The notes under the pieces: generated by a model
Seen by the model: the letters and a program-made list of their open reading frames with translations, nothing else
Databases searched by the model: none
Told to the model about the DNA's origin: nothing
Assembly (NCBI GenBank): GCA_029931885.1
Contig: JAOZRJ010000005.1
Location: 1-21,499 of the forward strand
Direction of reading: 5' to 3'
Origin: Candidatus Omnitrophota bacterium
Lineage (GTDB): Bacteria > Omnitrophota > Koll11 > Zapsychrales > Aceulaceae
DNA length: 21,499 nt
Part shown: positions 6,812 to 14,170 of the stretch, in pieces
How positions within the stretch are numbered: the stretch's first letter is position 1
How the letters are laid out: each line of letters opens with the position of its first letter
Position numbers and translations under genes: made by a program

Positions 6812-8846
6812 AATTTTGTGTTACCTCGTAAATAGTCTGATAAGTCAAGCGAAGAAGTTTCTGAAGATCAGAAAAACTAATCGACAAAGGCGGCATTAGC
6901 ACAATCACATTTCCAAGGGGTCTTAAAATAATACCTTTTTCTCGAGACTGTCTGCATACCTTAACCCCAATCTCTTCTTGCCATGAATATTCTTTTTTTT
7001 CTTTCTTGTCTTTAACAAGTTCAATGCCAATCATAAACCCTTTTTGCCTAACATCTCCAACATGTGTGAGATGATTAAACTTTTTAAGTTCTTTCTTTAG
7101 AAATGCTATTTTTCGAGATAATTTCTCTATTGTTTTTTCTCTCTCAAAAATATCTATATTAGCTAAAGCCACAGCACACGCTAATGGGTTTCCTGTATAC
7201 GTATGTCCATGAAAAAAAGTTTTTTGTTCTTTATAAGGAAAAAGAAAGCCATCATATATCTTTTGAGTCGTTAAAGTTGCTGCCAAAGGCAAGTATCCCG
7301 CTGTAATTCCCTTAGCCAAACATAAAATATCCGGAACTATTTTTTCATGTAAACAAGCAAACATTTTTCCTGTTCGCCCAAAACCTGTTGCAACCTCATC
7401 GGCAATTAATAAAACATCATATTTACGCGCTATCCGAAAAAGCTGTTTTAAAATACCTTTAGGCCAAACAATCATACCGGCTGCACCCTGGACAAGAGGC
7501 TCAACAATAATTGCAGCCGTTGTCCCATGCGATTTTTTTAAAAATTTCTCCAAATTGTTTATTGCTTTAAAAAAATCCTCTTCATATTTTTTTTTCCCTA
7601 AAAAAGGGCTTGGATAAGGCGTTGGCCATTTCATAGCTTTAAAAATTAAATGCTTGTAAACTTTATGAAACAAATTAATTCCACCGACGCTAACACTTCC
7701 AAGAGTATCTCCATGATAAGAATGTGCAAAATGAATAATACGTCTTTTATTTTTCTTATTCATATTCTGCCAATATTGATAAGCCATCTTTATGGCAATC
7801 TCGACAGACGTAGAACCACTATCGGAATAAAAAACTTTCTTTAGTCCCTTTGGCGCGATTGAAACAAGCCGCTTAGCAAGTTCTACAGCAGGCACGTTTG
7901 ACAATCCTAAAAGAGTAGAATGGCTAACTTTCTTTATCTGAGAAATCACGGCTTTGTCAATCGCCTTGTGTCGATGTCCGTGCAAATTAACCCAAAGGCT
8001 TGAAACACCATCTAAATACCATCTCCCATAAATATCTTTTAAATAAGATCCCTTAGCTTCCTCTATCACAAGAGGGTTTTCTTCCTCCCAGCTTTTCATC
8101 TGTGTAAAAGGATGCCAAACATATTTCTTATCATCACGTTCTATTTCTTTCTTAGATATTTGCTTTTTATTTTTTAATAACGCACTCACGCAAACAGCAC
8201 TTAAACATTTCTCCTCGACTTGCTTTCTTGTCAAAGACGTCATATGAGGGATAGTCCCTAAAACAGGAACCCCAGACAACTGCTGAATAATTTCTGGATT
8301 AGTTTTCTCCGGGATACCTTTTCTATTTTTGTCAATTTCATTAAAAATAACACCTCGCACAGAAATCCCATGAATTCGAGCCTGCTCGATAGTAAGAAGA
8401 GTGTGATTAATCGTACCGAGTCCGAGCCGTGAAACAATAACAAGATCAAGATCAAGCTCCCTAACAAGATCATACGTAAAATAATCTTCTCTTATTGGAA
8501 CTGCTATCCCTCCGGCGCCCTCAACAATAACAAGCTCGTGTTTTTTTCTTAAAGAATCAAAATTCTCTTTAATCTTTGAAATTTTAACATTTGTCTTCTG
8601 CCTCTGAAAGGCTAAGTGAGGAGATAGCGGCTCTTTGGCAAAATAAGGATTAATCTCATCAATTCCATCTTTAATGCCTAATGATTGCTTTAAAAATTGC
8701 GCATCATTACCCGAGCATTGCACAGGCTTCATAATTCCAAGATCAATTTTCTTTCTTTGAAAAAGAACTCCTAAAACAAAAACAGCTGCTGTTTTCCCAA
8801 CATCAGTATCTGTTCCAGTAATAAAAATACTTCTCCTCTTTATCAT
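6801..8846 (-). CDS. bioDA: bifunctional dethiobiotin synthetase / DAPA aminotransferase (BioD-BioA fusion)
   Basis: One 681-residue frame carries two consecutive steps of biotin synthesis. Residues 1 to about 222 are BioD: P-loop GTDTDVGKT (11-19), KPVQCSG (40-46) and VEGAGGIAVP (108-117), the ATP-dependent ureido-ring closure of DAPA. Residues from about 236 to the end are BioA, a class III PLP aminotransferase converting KAPA to DAPA with S-adenosylmethionine as usual amino donor: WHPFTQM (244-250), HSYHGDTLG (375-383), ADEVATGFGRTGK (482-494) and PLP lysine K512 in LAKGITAGY. The linker (about 223-236) is short and lysine-rich; no stop or frameshift separates the halves, and both look catalytically intact. 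The start overlaps the bioC stop (ATGA). Fusing BioD ahead of BioA is the same order as in the plant BIO3-BIO1 protein. Confidence 0.95.
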   Translation of the reverse strand: MIKRRSIFITGTDTDVGKTAAVFVLGVLFQRKKIDLGIMKPVQCSGNDAQFLKQSLGIKDGIDEINPYFAKEPLSPHLAFQRQKTNVKISKIKENFDSLRKKHELVIVEGAGGIAVPIREDYFTYDLVRELDLDLVIVSRLGLGTINHTLLTIEQARIHGISVRGVIFNEIDKNRKGIPEKTNPEIIQQLSGVPVLGTIPHMTSLTRKQVEEKCLSAVCVSALLKNKKQISKKEIERDDKKYVWHPFTQMKSWEEENPLVIEEAKGSYLKDIYGRWYLDGVSSLWVNLHGHRHKAIDKAVISQIKKVSHSTLLGLSNVPAVELAKRLVSIAPKGLKKVFYSDSGSTSVEIAIKMAYQYWQNMNKKNKRRIIHFAHSYHGDTLGSVSVGGINLFHKVYKHLIFKAMKWPTPYPSPFLGKKKYEEDFFKAINNLEKFLKKSHGTTAAIIVEPLVQGAAGMIVWPKGILKQLFRIARKYDVLLIADEVATGFGRTGKMFACLHEKIVPDILCLAKGITAGYLPLAATLTTQKIYDGFLFPYKEQKTFFHGHTYTGNPLACAVALANIDIFEREKTIEKLSRKIAFLKKELKKFNHLTHVGDVRQKGFMIGIELVKDKKEKKEYSWQEEIGVKVCRQSREKGIILRPLGNVIVLMPPLSISFSDLQKLLRLTYQTIYEVTQNYGS

Positions 8847-9622
8847 TTTTGCGCCTTTCCATAAATCACTTCAAAAGTAGCATAAACAGAATTTCCTTTT
8901 GAAAAGTCTACCTTATAAAAATCATTAGCTTGATTAAGCATGGTTTTTCCGACAAAGATATCTCTTTTAATTCTATTGGCTCCTATAGACTTCAACCATC
9001 GAATCAATGCAAACATATCAGAAAATTCACACACGACTGCCTGTGTCTCCATCGTAATCTTTTGAAATTTACTTTCACAAAGAAAATCATAAATTTTCTT
9101 TTCTTCTAAAAAATGCCAATTATGTTGCTTATTATACAGATCTACGCCTACTTTCCTTAACGACAAGCGCAGCTCCTGAAGCGTATTTCTTCCAAAACAT
9201 GTAAAATAAAAATCTCCCTCATCTTTGAGCACATACGCGCTTGACGCAAAAGCCTTGGCAAGATCTGCAATCCATTGATAGGCACAATTGGAAAAAATCA
9301 AATCAAAAGTCTTTTCCTTAAAAGGCAGTTGATGCGCATCCGCCTGAATCGCAAAATTAATCTTTTTTTCTCGAGCGCAATCAGCCATGCCTTTTGCAAA
9401 ATCAACTCCGCCAACATAAGCATTTGGAAATTTTAACAATAGTTGTTCTGTTATCCATCCGGTTCCCATTCCGACATCAAGTATTCGTCCATACCTAGAA
9501 TCTTTGCTAATTTGATCAATAAGCTGCAAACCAATTTTTCTTTGAATATCAGAAAAATTATCATATTGTCTTGATGCATTAGAAAAAGATTGTCGCGCTT
9601 TATCAGCAATGGAAATATTCAT
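8843..9622 (-). CDS. bioC: malonyl-ACP O-methyltransferase BioC
   Basis: BioC methylates the free carboxyl of malonyl-ACP so that fatty acid synthesis can extend it to the pimeloyl level. The 259-residue protein starts with the BioC-like RQSFSNASRQYDNFSDIQRKIGLQL segment (about 9-33). A class I SAM-binding fold follows: motif I ILDVGMGTGW (about 48-57), GVDFAKGM (about 73-80), an acidic QADAHQLPF (about 97-105) and FSNCAYQW, a good match to the family's SN.A.QW. Assignment rests on these motifs and on lying between bioH-like and bioDA. Its ATG directly abuts the bioH-like stop, and its own stop overlaps the bioDA start, so translation is coupled on both sides. Confidence 0.92.
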   Translation of the reverse strand: MNISIADKARQSFSNASRQYDNFSDIQRKIGLQLIDQISKDSRYGRILDVGMGTGWITEQLLLKFPNAYVGGVDFAKGMADCAREKKINFAIQADAHQLPFKEKTFDLIFSNCAYQWIADLAKAFASSAYVLKDEGDFYFTCFGRNTLQELRLSLRKVGVDLYNKQHNWHFLEEKKIYDFLCESKFQKITMETQAVVCEFSDMFALIRWLKSIGANRIKRDIFVGKTMLNQANDFYKVDFSKGNSVYATFEVIYGKAQK

Positions 9623-10423
9623 TTAAACTTTTAAAAACTTCTCAACTTTCTTATTAAACTCTGAAGAATTAATCAAAAAGGGGAAATGACCACAATCTTC
9701 CATAAAGTCAACTTGCGCCTGCGGAACAACTTTTTTAAGAAACCCTAAAGAATCTTCAGAGCAAATATAATCTTTACGCCCAGCTAAAAAAAGAATCGGA
9801 ATATCAACAGTTTTTAGAAACTCAGTCAAATCCCCCTTGGTCAGCATATCTAAAAAACTTTCTAGAGCTCGTACATCAGGAACCTTCTCTTGTTTTCTAA
9901 ACTGATGGATCCATTTAAACTTTTCGCTCTCTCGTTCTTTAAGTGTAAAAAGCGACCTGAAAAAAACATCTAAAATCATAGGGTATCTGTTTTGCAATTG
10001 CGTTCTTAACTTCTCCATCTCTTTTACTGTTAATCCAATGGGGCATTGTTGTGTTTTCAAAAACTTCGGCAAGGATCCTATCATTACAAGTTTTTTAACG
10101 AGCTTAGGATACATTTGGGCGATTTTTAATCCGACAAATCCACCCATAGAGCTTCCAACAACAGAAAACGATTTAACGCCAAGATGATCCGCGATGCTCT
10201 TAATGTCCTTGGAAACATTCTCAAATGTAATAGGTTTCCAATCTGTCTTTCCATGTCCCGGTAAATCCACCAGAACAACCTTATAATCCGTTGAGAAGTG
10301 TCTAGCCTGCTGACTAAAAACACGCATGTTCGCCGCCCAACCATGAATAAAAAAGATACACGGGCCGCGGCCTAAAACATTATAATGCCACCGTATTTTT
10401 TTATTACTTTCTAAATAAGACAT
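9623..10423 (-). CDS. bioH: BioH-like alpha/beta hydrolase, probable pimeloyl-ACP methyl ester esterase
   Basis: An alpha/beta hydrolase of 266 residues with a full catalytic triad: Ser92 in GSSMG (90-94), Asp218 in AGRKD and His246 in CGHFPF. The oxyanion-hole HGW (27-29) and DLPGHGKT (53-60) are also present. Next to bioC the expected job is BioH: hydrolysing pimeloyl-ACP methyl ester to stop chain elongation and release pimeloyl-ACP for BioF. The sequence alone would allow other esterases, and analogous BioG/BioK/BioV-type enzymes do this step in other bacteria. Context makes the biotin role likely. The start overlaps the 3' end of bioF by 13 bases. Confidence 0.85.
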   Translation of the reverse strand: MSYLESNKKIRWHYNVLGRGPCIFFIHGWAANMRVFSQQARHFSTDYKVVLVDLPGHGKTDWKPITFENVSKDIKSIADHLGVKSFSVVGSSMGGFVGLKIAQMYPKLVKKLVMIGSLPKFLKTQQCPIGLTVKEMEKLRTQLQNRYPMILDVFFRSLFTLKERESEKFKWIHQFRKQEKVPDVRALESFLDMLTKGDLTEFLKTVDIPILFLAGRKDYICSEDSLGFLKKVVPQAQVDFMEDCGHFPFLINSSEFNKKVEKFLKV

Positions 10424-11583
10424 AATTCTTTTCCTATTTTCTTAAAAGCCTCGAGCACAAAATCAATTTCTTCATTAAAATGAGTAGCCATCACCGTCAC
10501 CCGTAATCGTGCCGTATCTTTAGGAACGGTCGAAGGACGTATGGCCTGAACAAAAATTCCAGCATCAAAAAGTTTCTTAGAAAACTCTAAAGTCAACCTA
10601 GAATCCTTTATTAAAACAGGAATAATAGGCGTACAAGTTTCCATCGTATCAAACCCAAAAGATTTCAATTCATCTCTCATGCGTTCGCTATTATTTAACA
10701 ACCTCTCTATTCTCTTAGGCTCAAAGCGAATAATCTCAATAGCTTTTATAGATGCAGCTGCAATGCACGATGGCATAGCTGTTGTATAAATAAAACTTCT
10801 GGCTTTATTTGTTAAAAACGAAATTAATTTCTTTGATCCGCAACAATAAGCACCAAAAGACCCAACAGCCTTGCTCAAAGTTCCCATCTGAATATCAATA
10901 TCCTTCATTAAGCCCAATTGCTCTGCAAGCCCTTTACCTTTATCCCCTAAAACACCAAAACTATGTGCCTCGTCGATCATGACCATCGCATTATATTTTT
11001 TTGACAATCTAACAATATCTCCCAAGGGAGCGACATCTCCATCCATGCTAAAAACACTATCCGTAACAATAAGCTTCTTCTTGTACCCTTGTGCCTCTTT
11101 TAACATTTGTTCTAAATTTTCCATATTTTTATGCGCATAGCGTTTAAACGTTGCACGGCTCAACAAAATTCCATCAATAATAGAAGCATGATTAAGTCGA
11201 TCTGAGAAAATAATATCATTACGATCACACACACTTGAAATAATTCCAAGATTCGCCATGTACCCTGTGCTAAAAACAAGACAATCCTCTGCTCCCTTAA
11301 AATTAGCAATAGTCTTTTCTAATTCTCGATGCGCTTCAAAATTACCGCACACCAAGCGTGAAGCCCCTGATCCTAAACCATGATCTCTTAAAGATTTCTC
11401 AGCGGCTTGGCACAGCCTTGAGTCATCAGCTAAACCTAAATAATTATTAGAACAAAAATTTAAGACCTCTTTTCCGTCAATAAGAATATGCGCCGATTGT
11501 GCTCCAGAAACATTCTTTAGCGTTCTTAAAAGATTGTTGTTTTCCAAATCGATTAATGTTTGATCAAGTAATTCTAAATTCAT
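10411..11583 (-). CDS. bioF: 8-amino-7-oxononanoate synthase BioF
   Basis: PLP-dependent alpha-oxoamine synthase that condenses pimeloyl-ACP (or -CoA) with alanine to give KAPA, the first ring-assembly step. At 390 residues it is full length. Visible motifs are NFCSNNYLGLA (42-52), GSGASRLVCGNFEAH (71-85), DSVFSMDGDVAPL (175-187), the PLP-stacking IDEAHSFG (203-210) and GTLSKAVGSFG (234-244) with Schiff-base K238. The glycine C-acetyltransferase (Kbl) paralogue looks similar, but the position between birA and bioH-bioC decides for BioF. It begins 12 bases after birA, with a weak AGAG element before the ATG. Confidence 0.94.
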   Translation of the reverse strand: MNLELLDQTLIDLENNNLLRTLKNVSGAQSAHILIDGKEVLNFCSNNYLGLADDSRLCQAAEKSLRDHGLGSGASRLVCGNFEAHRELEKTIANFKGAEDCLVFSTGYMANLGIISSVCDRNDIIFSDRLNHASIIDGILLSRATFKRYAHKNMENLEQMLKEAQGYKKKLIVTDSVFSMDGDVAPLGDIVRLSKKYNAMVMIDEAHSFGVLGDKGKGLAEQLGLMKDIDIQMGTLSKAVGSFGAYCCGSKKLISFLTNKARSFIYTTAMPSCIAAASIKAIEIIRFEPKRIERLLNNSERMRDELKSFGFDTMETCTPIIPVLIKDSRLTLEFSKKLFDAGIFVQAIRPSTVPKDTARLRVTVMATHFNEEIDFVLEAFKKIGKELCLI

Positions 11584-11595
11584 AAACTCTAAATA

Positions 11596-12552
11596 TCATC
11601 TTAAGTGGATGACTTCTCCTGACGTTTTCTTAACGATAGTTCCATTCTTTTTCTTTATCAAAAGAGCTCCTTGATTATCAATATCAACCGCTTGGCCCTC
11701 AATAAACCCAGTTGATTCAATAATTTTTACCTTTTTATTTAAAGTTATAGATAATTCTCGCCATTGGTCAAAAATAGATGAGAACCCTTTTTGCTGAAAA
11801 ATTAAATACTGATCTTCAATTTGCTTTAATACCTCCTGCAAAAGGCAAATACGTGATATTTTTCTTTTTGTTTCCTCAGAAAGAGAACTGGCTCCTTCAG
11901 GCAATATTTTCTTTCGTTCATTAACATTAATGCCTATCCCTGCAATAATAAAATTAACACGATCCATCTCTCCATTAAGCTCTGTCAAAATACCGGCAAC
12001 TTTCTTTTCATTAACTAAAATATCATTCGGCCATTTAATACGAGCGTCTACACCCGCTGTTAGTTTTATTGCCTTGGAAACAGCAACGGCAAGCAATAAC
12101 GTTAGTCCAGATACTTCATTTAACAAAACTTTGGGCCTCAAAACAATAGAGGTATATATGCTTTTTCCTTTTGGAGATGCCCAATTTCGTCCAAGTCGTC
12201 CTCGACCCTTTGCCTGCGTTTCTGCGCAAACAACTGTTCCTTCGCTCGCGCCCTGAAAAGCCAACTGAGAAGCAATATCCATAGTTGAATCAATTGATTC
12301 ATAATAAACAATCTTTTTGCCAAGAATTTTTGTTCGAAGGCCTATCTTGATCTCTTCCGGCAAAAGCTTATCAGGGCAAGCCACAAGACGATACCCTTTA
12401 TGAGTAACAGCCTCTATCTTATAACCATCTTGTCTCAAATGACGAATATGTTTCCAGATAGCACTTCGACTCATCTTAAGAGCCTTACTCATCTCTTCTC
12501 CGGATAAAAACCCGTCGATTCTTCTTAAATGGTTAATAATTTTTTCTTTCAT
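11596..12552 (-). CDS. birA: biotin-protein ligase and biotin operon repressor BirA
   Basis: Bifunctional BirA: it makes biotinyl-5'-AMP, attaches biotin to carrier proteins such as AccB, and in the biotinyl-AMP form represses biotin genes. An N-terminal winged helix-turn-helix (about 5-60: SGEEMSKALKMSRSAIWKHIRHLR) precedes the catalytic domain with ESIDSTMD, GRGRLGRNW (118-126, counted from the upper ATG) and KWPNDILV. A C-terminal SH3-like cap of about 45 residues ends the protein. The HTH, often missing in ligase-only enzymes, shows it is the regulatory class. Two in-frame ATGs exist: 12558 lies one base from AGGAG, 12552 lies seven bases from it, so I chose 12552. A BirA operator sits in its own promoter, so autoregulation is expected. 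Confidence 0.95.
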   Translation of the reverse strand: MKEKIINHLRRIDGFLSGEEMSKALKMSRSAIWKHIRHLRQDGYKIEAVTHKGYRLVACPDKLLPEEIKIGLRTKILGKKIVYYESIDSTMDIASQLAFQGASEGTVVCAETQAKGRGRLGRNWASPKGKSIYTSIVLRPKVLLNEVSGLTLLLAVAVSKAIKLTAGVDARIKWPNDILVNEKKVAGILTELNGEMDRVNFIIAGIGINVNERKKILPEGASSLSEETKRKISRICLLQEVLKQIEDQYLIFQQKGFSSIFDQWRELSITLNKKVKIIESTGFIEGQAVDIDNQGALLIKKKNGTIVKKTSGEVIHLR

Positions 12553-12575
12553 TTTCATACTCCTAATAAAAATTT

Positions 12576-12604
12576 ATATTACATTTATTACTTTTTATTG
12601 TCAA
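12576..12604 (-). promoter_or_regulatory. promoter of the birA-bio operon
   Basis: Minus-strand TTGACA (12604-12599) matches the -35 consensus fully; after 17 bases comes TAATAT (12581-12576), four of six matches. The start of transcription would be near 12569, leaving a short leader of about 17 bases containing AGGAG before the ATG at 12552. The -35 lies inside the left half of the BirA operator. Confidence 0.7.
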
Positions 12605-12629
12605 CCTTATTATGAATACTGGTTGACGA
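12598..12629 (-). promoter_or_regulatory. BirA operator (biotin operator)
   Basis: TTGTCAACC (12598-12606), 14 bases, then GGTTGACGA (12621-12629): an inverted repeat with one mismatch between arms, two if compared strictly with TTGTNAACC-N14-16-GGTTNACAA, the consensus established for BirA in many bacteria. The left arm covers the -35 of the birA promoter, so bound BirA-biotinyl-AMP should block RNA polymerase. The operator ends 18 bases before the -35 of the divergent tRNA promoter, which it probably does not block directly. Confidence 0.85.
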
Positions 12630-12646
12630 TAAGCAAAATCACCTCA

Positions 12647-12675
12647 TTGACAAAATTTTGAACAAATGCTATATT
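12647..12675 (+). promoter_or_regulatory. promoter of the tRNA-Ala/tRNA-Leu unit
   Basis: TTGACA (12647-12652), a 17-base spacer, then TATATT (12670-12675), a near-consensus promoter. The start of transcription is expected about 15 bases before tRNA-Ala. Strength fits stable RNA genes. Confidence 0.75.
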
Positions 12676-12696
12676 GACACAGAATTTTGAGAAATT

Positions 12697-12769
12697 GGGG
12701 CTGTAGCTCAGCTGGGAGAGTACTTGCATGGCATGCAAGAAGTCGAGGGTTCAATCCCCTCCAGCTCCA
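12697..12769 (+). tRNA. tRNA-Ala (anticodon GGC)
   Basis: 73 bases fold as a cloverleaf. Acceptor arm GGGGCTG pairs with CAGCTCC (one G.U). The D-arm contains GTAGCTCAGCTGGGAGAG. The anticodon stem CTTGC/GCAAG encloses ATGGCAT, giving anticodon GGC for alanine GCC/GCU. The T-arm GAGGG-TTCAATC-CCCTC is intact. The 3' CCA is not encoded; the discriminator A is followed by CAA, so a CCA-adding enzyme is needed. Confidence 0.97.
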
Positions 12770-12775
12770 CAATTT

Positions 12776-12859
12776 GCCGAAGTGGTGGAATTGGTATACG
12801 CGCTGGTCTCAAAAACCAGTGTCTTCACGGGCATGTGGGTTCGAGTCCCACCTTCGGCA
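12776..12859 (+). tRNA. tRNA-Leu (anticodon CAA)
   Basis: 84 bases with a long variable arm, as expected for a class II tRNA. Acceptor arm GCCGAAG pairs with CTTCGGC. The D-arm region GTGGTGGAATTGGTATACGC is leucine-like. The anticodon stem CTGGT/ACCAG encloses CTCAAAA, giving CAA for the UUG codon. The T-arm GTGGG-TTCGAGT-CCCAC is complete. CCA is not encoded. It lies six bases after tRNA-Ala and shares its promoter. Confidence 0.97.
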
Positions 12860-12860
12860 C

Positions 12861-12912
12861 TTTTTTCTTACCAAGATTCTCATAAATCTTCCTGAGAATA
12901 AAAATCTTTTTA
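12861..12912 (+). terminator. probable end of the tRNA transcript
   Basis: Six T follow one base after tRNA-Leu (12861-12866). Further on, ATTCTCA (12876-12882) and TGAGAAT (12893-12899) form a 7-bp hairpin with a 10-base loop, with TTTTT at 12908-12912 after an A-rich gap. Either could end transcription; neither is a textbook terminator. Confidence 0.4.
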
Positions 12913-12920
12913 AAAAATAA

Positions 12921-13577
12921 TTAAATTTCTAGAATTTTTATACATGTGAAGAGGCTTATCTTTTCCTGATAAACGGCATCTTCTTTTAGGCGGGATTGAA
13001 CGGGGGTTTCTTTTATTGATAAATTCTTCCGCACAGCCTTTGCATAAATTTCTGGAAGAATATCAAATCCCTTAGCGGATAAAGAAATCATCTCAAAACA
13101 TTTTTTGCGAAAAATAACCATACCAGATGTAACATCTTTTACCGGAATCTTTAAGAAAAACTGACAAAGCCATTGATAAAGCTTGAGAAGAAAACCTAAC
13201 TGCGGATTGTTTCTAATGAATCTTGATGCAACAACAATGTCATCATCATTTATCTTTAAAAGAAAGGAAGAAATTCCATCAAGCGAAAAAGGCAAAGATG
13301 GATCAACATAAAGAATACTTCTCCCTTGAGCATTTTTCAGCAATTCTTTAAACATAACGCCAAACCCTTGATGAGACTCATGAGAAAAAACTTTTACTCT
13401 TGGTCTTCTAGAAAAATCTTCTTTAAAAATATCTAAAGTTCCATCTCGGCTTCCATCATCACCTACAAAAATTTCATATTCCAAGTTCAAACCCTTGAAT
13501 AAACGATCAAGCATGTCACATGAATACTGAAGTTCTTTTTTCTGGTTGTACGCTGGAATAATACAAGAAATATCCAT
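12921..13577 (-). CDS. family 2 glycosyltransferase
   Basis: A single GT-A domain of 218 residues resembling the dolichol-phosphate-mannose synthase/polyprenyl glycosyltransferase branch. Residues 1-10 (MDISCIIPAY) and GDDGSRDGT (39-47) are the usual nucleotide-sugar binding start of GT2 enzymes. The expected DXD metal-binding motif is altered: the strand ILYVDPSLPF carries D92-P93-S94 in place of Asp-X-Asp. No transmembrane helices are obvious beyond moderately hydrophobic stretches near 120-140 (LLKLYQWLCQFFLKI), so it would act at the cytoplasmic face. VKDVTSGMVIFRK matches the family's conserved D.tsGfr.f. It starts 21 bases after the PilZ gene, so the two are likely co-transcribed. Donor and acceptor cannot be told. 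Confidence 0.85.
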   Translation of the reverse strand: MDISCIIPAYNQKKELQYSCDMLDRLFKGLNLEYEIFVGDDGSRDGTLDIFKEDFSRRPRVKVFSHESHQGFGVMFKELLKNAQGRSILYVDPSLPFSLDGISSFLLKINDDDIVVASRFIRNNPQLGFLLKLYQWLCQFFLKIPVKDVTSGMVIFRKKCFEMISLSAKGFDILPEIYAKAVRKNLSIKETPVQSRLKEDAVYQEKISLFTCIKILEI

Positions 13578-13598
13578 ATCTAAATTAAACCACCACTT

Positions 13599-14006
13599 CT
13601 AATTAGCTTCAAGCTGACTGATAGCCTCTTTTTCACAATCAGTCTGTTGTTTTTTTGCAATATCAAATATATAATCCGAAGTTAAGATAGCATCTTGTGG
13701 TGACATATCTAACATCATTAAACCTATTGCATAATAGACAATTTGGCTTTCAGAATTATAATCACACTTTCTTTTCCATACAACCTTAGCTAGCGCGAAA
13801 ATAGGTTCTTTTTGTAAAGCAACAAAAAACTTAATACTTAAGTCTGTTCCAATCTCTAGTTGATCTTTTGTAATAATTTGTGTGCCTATCGAACTTACAT
13901 CAACAGTTAAAGCCTCCCCCTTTATAGAAGAGTCTTTCACGCCCTCATAAGTTATTTTAATAGAAGTCTGAACGCGAAAAAGTTTTCGATGCTCAATTGT
14001 TCCCAT
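13599..14006 (-). CDS. PilZ domain protein, probable cyclic di-GMP receptor
   Basis: A small cytoplasmic protein (135 residues) that is essentially one PilZ domain. Both ligand-binding signatures are complete: RxxxR as R7-KLF-R11 and D/NxSxxG as D36-VSSI-G41. A beta-barrel follows (about 12-100), then a helical, charged C-terminal tail (about 105-135). PilZ proteins with both motifs generally bind cyclic di-GMP and pass the signal to motility, secretion or polysaccharide enzymes. Here the immediate downstream gene is a glycosyltransferase, making control of a glycan step a reasonable inference. CGGAG lies eight bases before the ATG. The upstream 14007-14110 gap shows no convincing minus-strand promoter by eye. 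Confidence 0.9.
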   Translation of the reverse strand: MGTIEHRKLFRVQTSIKITYEGVKDSSIKGEALTVDVSSIGTQIITKDQLEIGTDLSIKFFVALQKEPIFALAKVVWKRKCDYNSESQIVYYAIGLMMLDMSPQDAILTSDYIFDIAKKQQTDCEKEAISQLEAN

Positions 14007-14117
14007 TTTAAAAACTCCGGTTAAAAATTTATTATTACTTTATTAGCAAAGTCTATTACATTCTATAAAAACAACTTTAAAGCTTAAGCTCTTTATTCAC
14101 TTACAATCCCATGCATA

Positions 14118-14146
14118 TTGTATTTTTCACTACCTTAAGCTATAAT
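14118..14146 (+). promoter_or_regulatory. promoter of the exported STI1-like protein gene
   Basis: TTGTAT (14118-14123), a 17-base spacer, then a perfect TATAAT (14141-14146). Transcription should begin near 14153, about 18 bases before the ATG at 14171, with AGGAGG in between. This rules out the in-frame ATG at 14111 as the start, since it would precede the transcript. Confidence 0.8.
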
Positions 14147-14170
14147 AAATTCTACAACTTAGGAGGAAAA

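Noticed and set aside
12647..12675. BirA control of the divergent tRNA promoter
   Set aside because: The operator ends 18 bases upstream of the tRNA -35, so direct blocking is unlikely; steric effects cannot be excluded but are not supported.
12687..12920. 77-codon plus-strand open frame across 12687-12920
   Set aside because: It lies over the two tRNA genes, and its codons simply read through the cloverleaf sequences; not a protein gene.
14111..14170. Upstream ATG at 14111 as start of the exported protein
   Set aside because: The promoter (-10 at 14141-14146) is downstream of it, and the ATG at 14171 has AGGAGG and begins a clean signal peptide.
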